Source of the DNA: Ecdyonurus torrentis
Lineage: Eukaryota > Arthropoda > Insecta > Ephemeroptera > Heptageniidae
DNA length: 64,000 nt
NCBI GenBank assembly: GCA_949318235.1
Contig: OX439131.1
Coordinates: forward strand, 22,278,802 to 22,342,801
Direction of reading: 5' to 3'
Shown: positions 1 to 11,350 of the stretch, one piece after another
How positions within the stretch are numbered: position 1 is the first letter of the stretch
How the letters are laid out: every line of letters begins with the position of its first letter
Program-made: the position numbers and the translations under genes
The notes under the pieces: generated by a model
What the model was told of the DNA's origin: nothing
Seen by the model: only the letters and a program-made list of their open reading frames with translations
Database searches by the model: none

Positions 1-299
1 GGGCGTGGAATAAAATCAGTTATTTGATCACTTATAAATAGTTGACTTTGAAATAAAGTACACTGCACTGCGGCATATAGAGTGAGAGATTTTAATTAAT
101 TGTAGTAAACATGTATATTTTATTTTAACCATAGATAAACTGGTATTTAACAATAAACTTATGTATGTTATAATTTTCAAACATAATGTTATATTTACAC
201 ATTTTTTAAATTTTATTAAAGCTTTTATACTCGATAGATTTTTTTAATTTTTATTAATTATATATTGTGAAGTTTTTATTATTTCTACAATAAATCAAA

Positions 300-534
300 G
301 TCTCGGTGCACATTATGGAAAGTGCAATATCTACAATATTTGCAAGCCTCGTGTCACCTGAACAGCTTGTGATTGGACACCCTTGCTCCGCCGCAGTTCT
401 GGGGCCAATGAATAGGCGAGATAACTCATTGCCGCCCCTCCCCGCAAGGGTGTACACCCCTGGAGCAAAGCACTGCAGAGAGATTTTACTTAGGGATGCT
501 GAGTGATCCTCACAGTATCTAATATTTATCTAAG
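300..534 (+). promoter_or_regulatory. Fer3: Probable promoter and non-coding first exon of Fer3
   Basis: This block is clearly richer in GC than the AT-rich DNA on both sides. It holds an inverted CCAAT box (ATTGG, 372-376) and a direct one (CCAAT, 405-409) about 30 bases apart. It ends in a consensus splice donor, AAG followed by GTAAGT at 535-540. No convincing reading frame runs through it. I infer a promoter plus a 5' UTR exon that splices to an acceptor just before the Fer3 start codon, for example the AG at 2053-2054. The transcription start is not resolved. The weak point is that the link to Fer3 rests on position and splice signals only. Confidence 0.5.
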
Positions 535-1993
535 GTAAGTAAAAAATATTATGTGCTTTCTATTAATATTATCTAAATAAGTTTTATATCGTTGAAGTAA
601 GGAAAATTTATTTGAATTTTACACTGTGTTTTTGCGCTAATGAAGTTTTAATTTAAAAATAATTTTTGCTTGTTATAAGAAGAACAAAAAATTAATTGCG
701 TTTTGACAATATATATTTTGAAACATCATTTTATTATTATTTTAAGATCAGATTTAGAGGTATCGTAAGCCTTTGGATTAAGGTTAAATCTTTTTATTTA
801 ACATTCTTTTCTGTTGAAGAATTATAGATTTTTACACTAAAATTAAAATACTCTGACAAGTAAATTAGGTTAGAACCATGTAAAACCATTTCTTCATCTA
901 TGGTATGCTCTATTTTTATTTTAAACAAATAGTATTATGTATTGAAGAATTATTAATTTTCTTTATTGCAAACAATAAAAGTACGGTTAAAATAAAAAAA
1001 TTCAGGATAAAAATTATGCAAATTATTAAACTTTATTATGAAAAGGATCATGTATAAAAATTTCCTTAAAACGTTGGCAAGCATAAAATAAAAATGAAGT
1101 AGCTTTTGTTTACGGAGTAGACCAAAGCATCCTAAAGAAGACTTCTTTAATGCCTTGAGTAGACTCAAGGTTTATACTGTATAAATATTGGGTTAGACTA
1201 TAGTTCATAAACTAGAAAACTAGGTTATATCAATTATTGACTGATGAAGGACGTAATAATAATAATTATTAAGTTACTGACAAAATATCAGAAATAAAAG
1301 AAAACGTAACTTCATTTTCTTAATATTTAATTACTTTTGTTTTTCACGACATTTAAGTGTATATAACATAAGCCTTCATTTTATTCATGATAATTGTATA
1401 ATAATTCATGCGACTTTTAATTAAGGGTGAAATCTCTAAACTCTAAATGTTTTACAGCATCAAGATTTACAGTAAATATTTTTATGATATACTGTAATAT
1501 TGATAAATTCAACACAGTAATTTTACAGCATTATGGCTTGTTTAACATTAAATTCTATTACAATTAGGCAATAATAAGGGAAAGTTAATGATTAAGTTTT
1601 GCCCAAGGACGTGTTTGCAAAGAAATAAATTGTAGATTAACATTTTAGTAACATTTTGTGCTTCGTTCAGTGAAGATAAATAATTATATTCATTAAAAAA
1701 ATGCATTCAGTATTCAGTTGTCAAATTTAAGGAAAAAACTCGTAAATTTTGGGTTGGATTTGAATAAAATGTTGTTGTTTTCCAGATGTACTTTTTACTG
1801 TTTCTTTTTATTAATTGAATTCATCCACAAAACTTTCAAATTTGTTGAAAAATGTTAAATTTTGGTAGAGCTATTCAGTTGATAGGACTCATTGTCCTGA
1901 TTGCGCCTTTTATTCAATAATTTATTATATTATATGTATAATCCATATGTTTTGTTAATTATTTGATTGAACGATAAAGACCACTATTCATTT

Positions 1994-2041
<48 letters not shown>

Positions 2042-2062
2042 TAATGTTGTCAAGGTAAGACG
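535..2062 (+). other. Probable first (5' UTR) intron of Fer3
   Basis: AT-rich sequence with no supported coding exon. It ends in a tetranucleotide (ATTT)n tract at about 1990-2042, directly before the first coding exon. The sequence TTGTCAAG at 2047-2054 could be the acceptor for the upstream non-coding exon. Confidence 0.4.
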
Positions 2063-4080
2063 ATGTCTGGAGTGGTACAACAGGCAGCAGCGGACTCGCT
2101 GTGGGAACTCAATTCAGAGTTAAACTACGCAGAACTTGCTTATCATGGGGCTGCAGTAGCCGCCGCGGCAGCAGCAGCCGCCGCCGCGGCCGGTAACTCA
2201 TCTTCGGGACCCTCAAGTGAGCCTGGACCTCCACCAGGTTAGTTTGATGGTTTGATAATATTATGATATAATATATATTAATTATAGTGACTTCTAAGTG
2301 AATCTATATATTTTCAAATTTTATTGCATCAAATAGTAATATAAAATTGAATATACTTACTGCTAATAACAAAATAAATTAAATTCAAAAATAAATTATT
2401 TCATTTTCAATGTTTTGTATTTTAATTATTATTAATATTTTGTTTGACCAAAAATTTTGTTATTAGGCTATATTATATCGATTTGGTACACCAGACCACC
2501 TTTTTAAAATATTCGTTTTTTCATATACAGTATAACTTTTTTTTTTTTTTTTTAATATAAAAATAATAAAGTGCATAATACTGTACTGTACATGTATAAT
2601 GTTCTACAAAAATTTCAACATTCAAGGCAAAATTAAAAATAACTCTAATACTGCAAGGCATTGTCTGGAATGCATTCCCAATACAACATAATATAATATA
2701 AATAATAATATACGCCATACAGCGACGCCATTTTTTGCTGCGCCCCTGAAAGCTATGTTATTTGCTTGACTGTAACGCCCAAAGAGTTGCATACGTATAA
2801 GGCGCTATACTAAAGCCTAATAGTAATTTGGATTGAATTGTTCGATTTTTTTTTTTTTTAACATTTTTGAATTAATTGTGTGTCTGTATAATTTAATTTA
2901 TATATCTATTTTAATTGTTTACTTATTTATTGTCTACCAAAAAAAGGTTTGCGCTAGATGCATTTGGTGGTACAATAACAGTACAAAGTATTTTAATTCA
3001 TTATACTCTATATTTTGATATACAAGTATAATATACATTATATAAATATAAATTTACAGATATTGGTTTATGACATCAAAGAGACTTAATTAAAACTTAT
3101 TAAACTAATTCACATCTTTTTTTTTTTTTTAATATTTATTTTTTTCATTTTTAATACATATTTCTGTTTATTATTATTATTTTATAGAGCAAAAGCAAAT
3201 TTACAAAATAATTTTAAGTTAAATCTTTTCTTAGAATATTAAATATAATAATAATAAATAAAGTAAACGTATATCATGATTTTTCCTCATTCTGCTTTAG
3301 GTGCTGGTGGTTACGGTCCAGGGTGTGGTCCACTATGGGGTGACAGTTCTTTGCATCAAGCTGTGGTGCATCACCACCATCATCAATTTCACCACCACCA
3401 TCACGCCGCACACCAAGCAGCACATGCAGGGGAGCTTCTGCACTCGCTGCCCTGCGATCTGTGGCCGCGTGGAGTACCCTCAACACCAAGGTATATATTT
3501 ATTTACTTATACAACAAATATTGATTTATTGAATTAATATTAACGATCATTTAAATTGCTATTATTTCAAAACTGCTGTAATAATTATATGATTAGAATT
3601 AAAAGTTAAAAATACATGGAACCTGATGTGTGCTATGACAGAAAATGTTTAATAATTGATGTTTTCAGATATGGTACTCGGTCAGCTCTCGGCAGTGGGT
3701 CCTCTACTAGCAACGGTAGCAGTACCGGCGGTGGTGCGCCTAAAAAAACACGTCGTCGCGTGGCTACTATGGCTCAGCGAAGAGCAGCAAATATCCGAGA
3801 ACGACGTCGAATGTTTAATCTTAATGAAGCATTTGATAAGTTGAGAAGAAAAGTCCCTACTTTTGCTTACGAGAAAAGATTGTCTCGCATTGAAACACTA
3901 CGACTCGCGATAACCTACATTTCATTTATGATTGAACTGCTTGCTGGCAAAGGTAACGACTCAGGAGGTTCGTCTCAAGTATCATCCGCCGGAGCTTCAG
4001 CGTCTATATTAGGCTCGTCAGGACCCATGCATTGCTCAGAGTACATTCCATACAGTCTACCTTCCATTGGACAAGCCTAA
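2063..4080 (+). CDS. Fer3: Fer3 / 48-related-3 bHLH transcription factor (FERD3L homologue)
   Basis: Coding exons 2063-2237, 3301-3490 and 3669-4080 (phases 1 and 2) join to a 258-residue protein. The ATG at 2063 is the first in its frame after a stop at 2042. Exon 1 encodes an N-terminal region with an alanine run (about residues 33-43). Exon 2 is rich in histidine, with two H5 runs. Exon 3 carries the Ptf1/Fer-type bHLH: a basic region with [10 protein letters not shown], helix 1 with [20 protein letters not shown], the loop, and helix 2 with [15 protein letters not shown]. The match to Fer3 and vertebrate FERD3L is close to exact across this domain. Such factors bind E-boxes as dimers with a Daughterless/E protein and act in development. 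The downstream neighbour CycL is convergent. The sequence outside the bHLH is low-complexity and gives no further function. Confidence 0.95.
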
Positions 4081-4310
4081 TCGATAATACACGAGTCATC
4101 TGACCTGTAAATATTTTATTAAAATATCCAGTCTTCCAATAGAAAATAATTGATAAAATTATGAGACTTTATTATGTACATTTTAGACATTAAAATATTT
4201 AAATTAAAAAGCTTCTACGTTTTAATTTTTCTAATACAGAAAAAAAGTAGTATTGATTTAAAAATAACCCTAAATTATATTTGGACAAATTCTACCTCAT
4301 TTATCACAAC

Positions 4311-4382
<72 letters not shown>

Positions 4383-5006
4383 AACTGTTGAAATATAACC
4401 AAAACCTAAATCAGCAAGCTTGAAATTACCAAAGGAAATCAGTCACAAAATAAAAAATTGTCACTTCTGATAAAAACATTTAGTTATTTATTCATATTTG
4501 TTTTCAATGAACATCAAAATATTTGAACAACATTTATTTATTACACAATAGTTTGTTATCTTAGAAATCCAAAATTATTGCACACATTGAATTTTTCAAC
4601 ACTTTTAAGTCATAAGATGTGCAAATAAATTTACATACATTTTGAAATAATAAATTAATTAAAAAAAAATGCTAGTCACTGATATTTCCTACCATGTAGC
4701 TACACAACAAATGTGGTGCATGTTGCATATTATCACTGATGAACACTCAGGTAATGACTTGTAGACACAAGTACAAAAATTAAAAGAAACAAAAAGGATT
4801 TTACTTTATTATTATTATTATTTTTTTTTTTTTTTTTACTAAGCTTATACTAATTAATATTATATAAAGAAACACATAAACTTAAATTATTTACAGTGTT
4901 GAAATAACAAAGATTTGCTAAGTATGTCTTTCAAAATTAAAAAAATACATATCACTTGTCCGAACTTGCTCAATACATTCACAACTTATTGTGAAGTTCT
5001 GCTTCA
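4081..5006. other. Convergent intergenic region between Fer3 and CycL, with a (TA)n array
   Basis: The 3' ends of Fer3 (plus) and CycL (minus) face each other across about 0.9 kb. The stretch contains a (TA)n microsatellite at about 4316-4376, a T run near 4820-4838 and otherwise AT-rich 3' UTR-like DNA. I see no gene. Confidence 0.7.
4316..4376. repeat. (TA)n microsatellite downstream of Fer3
   Basis: About 30 TA units. Comparable arrays occur across the window at about 24848-24916, 46211-46276 and 43703-43999. Confidence 0.95.
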
Positions 5007-8000
5007 CTATCTTCTAATGTCTTTACTCCGCTTGTGATTATCCATGCCTCGATGTTTGTTGCCACTACTCTTAGTCTTTTCATGGTACTTGTAGCGATCA
5101 TAAGAACGCGATCTTGATCTCTCTCTACGATCCCTATCTCTTTCATGAGATCTCGATCTGGAACGGTAACGTGGCTTTTCCCTGCAACAAAAATGCATTT
5201 TTTCAGCATTTAAATACTTATATTCCCAGAATTATATGCAAACTATTCACACAACATGATTTAAAAACATAACTAAGTATTTACACACCTGGACTTGTTG
5301 CCTTTCCGACTAATCTTATGTTGAGGAGGCGATGAAGGAGACAGTGAATAGCTGCTACGACGTCCCTTGTGGGAGTTCTTTTTCCTGCGATCACGAGACC
5401 TTGATCTTGAGCGAGACCGTGAGCTGGAGCTTCTTCTAGAAACATAAGCATACTTAGTTGGGGTTTGTATTTGAGCTACATACTGCAAATGTAATTGAAT
5501 GGATAAGTGTATTGATATTTTGAAACTCGGATTCAAAAAATGTGATGCAAATGTGGCCAAAAAACAAAAAAGGTAAAACAAGACTTACTTGTGCTTTTTG
5601 CTGTTTTTACTACGGTGACGATGAGGAGGGCTTACAGACTGTGTTCTACTACGACGTTTTTCATCCTTATTATTATGGTGCTTCTCTACAGAGTGATTGT
5701 TCTTCATTCTGAACAAAAGCATAAGTGATCTTAAATTAAATAATTAAGGAATGAAACTGACTTTGCAATAGGCTATATATCAATTGGAATAAATGAAATC
5801 ACATTCTATTTTAATTCAAAAAAATTTGTCTTACCTTGGGGAGACCTCTGGCTTGGGTTTGTGCTGCATTGGAGACGAGGGACTGTTGCTAGCATTGGCA
5901 GGAGTATTGTTAGCAGAGATGAGTGCTAGCCCAGCAGCTGCTCTTGCTTTTATACGTGACTCCTGGTACTCTCTTCGAAGCTCATCTACAACTCTCTCAA
6001 GTTCCTCAGGGTTTACCTGTTAAAATCAACACAAGTTAGCAAAATATGTACAACCTTACAAAATATTATGAGGCATAGCTTATTTTGAAGTTAATATCCC
6101 TACTAAATGCAGGGACTGCTAATTAGAAGTAATTTTAAGATTAAAACTTATAGGTTACTGATTAAATAAAATAAATATGTTTTTACCTTAGGTCTTTTGT
6201 AAAGTCGTAGTATGGTATAACAGATGTCATGTATATCTTTCTCACTAACACCAAATATGGAATACCAGGCTGGATTCTTAGGCATGCAAATCTTCAGACG
6301 TCTAGCAGTCAAGTAAATACATGCACAGGCTACAGTTTCAGGGTGGTAACGTACAAACACATCAGTTCTCAAAGCATCGTTCATGTAGTTCCAAGAATAC
6401 TGCATTAAAGCTTCATTACTTTCAAAACCTAAGAGTTGTAGATAAATGACGATGATCTGAAATGGTAAGCGATAACATAAAATTATTTCTCCAAATACAG
6501 TGTAAATACGTTAATTGTGTACAGAAATGAAATACATACCTTGTGAGGATGCTTGACATGGACACAGAATCCAAGTTCCTTGAGTACTCTACGCTCTGCC
6601 TTGATCACCTGGGTCTTTAGCGTGATATAAGCCTGGTCCAAAACCATAGGAGCAATAGTCCTGTAAATAAATAACCCCAGTCAGCATCCCAACCCCACAA
6701 TGCACGTTTGATCACTCCCACCCACTCAATTCCATGAAACATCCTAAGTTACCATATATCAATTACATCACTGGAAATAAAACACATGGATTACTGAAGA
6801 GTAAAAATTTCAAATTCATTCATGTTAAGGAGACAGAAGAGGAATAGAAATTGTTTTAATGAAGCAAGATTAATATACTATTCAAAATTAATTTTGTGAC
6901 CCATGACATATTAGCTGAAGTTTTGTTTTATAAAAATATTTTCTACTTTTTTTCTTTTGAAAAAGATTTGGAAGAACCCAGCGGAATTAACAATCAAATA
7001 GGGAGGCATTCTTTTCAATTGCTTTGTTTCATTTTGGTAATGAATTTGACATTTTATTTAGGAAACCTTCACGACTTGGATCTCTGGTTTGATAAGGGTA
7101 TGAAAGAGGAACTTGTTACCTTGTCTGGTGCACACATTACCATTTAGTGGTGGTGACTTTTACCAGTGTACCTCGGCAGAATTATCCCAGGTAGTGTCAG
7201 TAAGTAGCCAGCTACACTCTGCAAATTAATCTCAAATCTGGTATTATAAAGTCAAAGTTTTACAAACACTTGAAACAATTCTTGGAAACTATATTCCAAA
7301 AAAAGGTGTGTTAACCACCCTTGGCTGTTATGCATACCAGTTGAAGTCCAAGGTTGAAAGATGGGATGAAGAACTCAACTTTTTTGCTACAAACAACCTT
7401 AAGTCAGTGAGATCAGTTCAAATGCCAGTTTTATAGATAGAGAGAGAGAGAGAGAAAACCAGTTCTAATATTAACTCTAAATTTAATAAATGTTTAGTTT
7501 AAATAATTTTATTGTAGTTTTTAAGAGTTGGATTTGCACATTTTCTTTGTTCATCAATAGATTTTGGCACAAATCATTAGTCCAAGTAAATCACATTCGC
7601 TTGATGGAAGTTTAATTTTCCATACCTGGTCAGTGTCCTTGCAACAAATGCTAAACATAAAGAAGTGCCAGAATTATTGGAATTATATAGTTCATGCAGC
7701 ACTGCATGCACAATCATTTCTTCAGTTACTCCTCTTCAAATCTCATCCCCGTGGGTAGATTATCTTCTAATCCTGTGTCCAGCCTCAGTTCATTTCTTCC
7801 AGCATAATGGTATTTTGTCTATGTTGTCTTCTGTAACTTTCACTTTTTTTGCCAAACGCATGTACAACTGAATGTAGGAACTATAAAATCTCTGAGAATA
7901 TTAATATCATGATTGCATGCTTTCTATTTTTATACAGGGGTAATGATAAGCACAATCTGAATATTCAATAAACAATAATATACCTAAAAGCAAACATACA

Positions 8001-11000
8001 AATAAATTAACAATTGTTGAAGCGGGAAATATGAAACCTAAAATGAGCATATAGCTTTGAACTTAATTGAGTAACTCACTGCAGTTTAGTTTTAATCAAA
8101 CTTGAGAAGCCAAAGTGACAATAAAAAAAAGGAGAAAAAACATTATAATTTGTTGATAATTAAAATAATTTGATTTTTAATTAATAAAAAGGATTTTAAT
8201 AGAAAAACTCAGATATATTAGTAAAAATTGGAAAATGAGCGATAGTGTGAGCTTAAACTGACCGGTAGCCAGTAGCCAGGGTAGTCAGCATTGGCTTAAA
8301 CTATTTCCCATTCTCTAAATTTTTCCATCAAACCTTTTTATTTTGCGTGTCAAATCTTTTTAATTAGCAATTATGGCAGTTGATTTTTCCTTTATATATA
8401 TTATAATTTTTAATTTTAATAAAAAAGAAAAGTAGCACACTTTTGTTATTTAAGAAGTTGGGTCTCTGGCTTCATTTGGCTACATAATAATAACATACAG
8501 CTTGTTAGTAAAACAGTAAAATCACAACAATTTGCACAGACAAAAATAAATACGTAATAGTTATGCTAGCTCATTTTAGCCAAATTTGTTCACTAAAGCA
8601 TAACTCATGCTATAATTCACAATAACTATCTTACAAAACATAAATATTATGTTGTACAGCATAATTATTTATGTTGTTCTAATTTAGCATAATTTCTGCT
8701 GTAATGACATAAATGCAGCATAAATTACGTAATTTATTATTTCCGTGTGGTAAAGAAAGAACATAAATTATGTATAATATAAGCAATCTCTATGCAAACA
8801 TGGATTAGAACATTGCTTTACCCTAGCTATGAAAATTTATCTATACCTCCAAACTACACTATTTACTCTCGGCTTATCACGACAACAAATATCTACAAAT
8901 TTATTATTAACACTTTGGCTATTACTGGCTACAAAAGGATAGACTTTTTGACACCAAGTCGTAACTATTGGTTTAACATACAGTTTTTGTATCATGTAAA
9001 TTCTAATTAAAGGCTTACCACAACACTTATAGAACAAAACTTGAGCTTGTTATACATTATTCACAAGTAACATCCATTTTCAATTCAAATTAGCTTAAAA
9101 GGGTGGTTTACCTGACACAAAATACTGAAAAATTGGCAATAAAATTTGACAAATACATTTTTTTCTAACATATAATTTGCCTTATTAGAAAGTACACAAA
9201 CTGAACACATTTTTAAAAATGTATTTTAAATTTTTATACCAAGTACTATTTAGGCAACATTATATACATGAAGATAATACATATTTCTAAGTTTCAAATT
9301 ATACATTGTCACACACCTATTGCAATTGGCTTTTTCTCTCTCCTTACAATAAAGAACTATTACCATTCTTACCAGAAGTACTTACCACCAAACTGGCAGT
9401 GAATTTTCACTCAAATTTGGCACCTCTGTCTCACGGACGTTAAGTCATCCTTCTTTATAAACAGATCAGCAAAATCAATTAAACATAGCAATTTTTTTAC
9501 AGTGAAGATAGCAATTACTAAGCAACAACATTATAAAATTATTAAATATTATATTTTTATGGATATAAAGAAAATTATAATATTTAAACAATATTATTCA
9601 TGATAACGAGACATAAGCAGTAAATAAAAATTGCCAATCATTTGTTATTTTCACTGTATTACATGTTATTGCATTGTACCTTGATCACTCTTCTGAGTAT
9701 AAAAGTGGTTGATTGTAGCATTGAGCTCATACTAAGGAAAGGAGGGTGGGTAAATAATTGGAGAAATTTGGTTTGAAGCAATTGAACCAGAGAGCATGAG
9801 CAATACTTTAGGTATAAGGAGGGCGTTGCCTTGCGCACGTACACACTTGCACGGCGCGATGGCGAGCCACACGTGAAGTTCACCCACCCCCACCCTCGGC
9901 GACTTTTGACTTGGCTGATGCCTCTCGGGTGGGTCTTTTTAGGTGTTTATGCGCTGGAGCTGGGCGGGGCAGATTCGACCCACGACCACTTGCTTGGGGG
10001 GCCATCTGTGGAGAGTAAGTAAAACAAAACTCTGAGCAAATGTTACAAAATACAATCCATATGGGCTATATTGTAGGAAAAAGAGATTTGGTGTAATTAG
10101 TAGCACAAAAATGACTTCAATAATAAAAAATATATATATAATAATAAAAAAATAAATATTTAGCCCTCTTACTTAGAGCTTATTTTTAGAAACGAAGCTT
10201 TCTTTTGTAAACTGATTATATCTTTAAAAACACTTAACCATTTGAATCAAGCAAATTGTCACCAACATGCAATCGACTTTTACCACCAATCATACAAATG
10301 AACCTGGTACCGACTCTACAGCAAGAAGAAATCAAGAATACGATAATTCTAAATAATAATAATAAACATAAAATATTTCCAGTTGATTTTTCTTCCTTGA
10401 GTAATTTTTTGGTATACTCAGTAATGTTTCATGGAATTGATTTTTGTAGACCCCAAAGTTAAAAAATATAAACTAAAAATTAAAATGTGCACTCAACCAA
10501 AGTAAAAAATGCTTTAAAAAAAATATAAGGCAATAGTGTACTTAATTCATATAACAATACATCTTCCTTTACTGTAATATTTGAAATAATAATAATAATA
10601 TAGGTATCTTCACTTCCTAAAAGTTCAATAGAATGTTATTTACTATAGTATAATATTTCAAATGCATAAAATTTAAGTTGCTAAAGAAAAAATCTCAAAT
10701 CTAATAATTACCAAGCAAAATAATAATATTAAATTATGATTGTAAGTTACAATTACAAATGATTTTCTCAACATTGATTTTTAAAAATGGTTTGGTTGAG
10801 TGCTAATTTTATTCATAATAAGAATACATTTAGCCAGGTAAATTCCTTTGCCAAGCTCCAATTAAAAATCAGATTTCATTACAGTTCATATTCAGATTAC
10901 AATACAATATTATAACATCTAATTTCATACATACACTAATTACATTTGCTAATACGTTAATATGTTTTAATTAGAAAGTAAAATAAATAGCAATTACTTT

Positions 11001-11319
11001 AGGAGCTTGGTGAAAGATTATACCAAAGCTATTAAATGATGGAATGTGTTTACTTACTTTCCACTAGTCACTTGTTTGATATGATGAAATACGTTGATGA
11101 CATCTCGTATTCTCCTAGGTGCTTCCTCTATCTTAGAGGCAAGACAAACACAGCCCATGGCAGTGGTTTCCATGGGATGTCTGACAAATGATTTTGAGTA
11201 ATAAAAGCGTTGAAACAGAACCTGGCCTGTTGCCATGGCAACCTGAAAATGTCCATCAATACATGGATGAGATATTTACATTAACATTGGTTTTAGATAA
11301 AAGCATGCATAATCTCAAA

Positions 11320-11350
<31 letters not shown>

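Larger units (their letters stand above)
6661..11057 (-). other. CycL: Large intron 2 of cyclin L
   Basis: AT-rich intron of about 4.4 kb. It contains a diverged foldback element (about 8160-8380), short AG and AT tracts, and one conspicuous GC-rich block at about 9780-10020 described separately. Several open frames occur here (for example 6896-7147 plus and 7564-7871 plus), but none shows a recognisable domain or splice context. Confidence 0.6.

Noticed and set aside
6896..7147. 83-codon plus-strand frame in cyclin L intron 2
   Set aside because: No domain, no splice signals and AT-rich composition like the surrounding intron.
7564..7871. Two overlapping plus-strand frames in cyclin L intron 2
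   Set aside because: No similarity, and two overlapping frames without codon bias suggest chance.
9831..10022. 63-codon plus-strand frame in cyclin L intron 2
   Set aside because: It is antisense to the GC-rich block explained better by a cassette exon of cyclin L on the minus strand.
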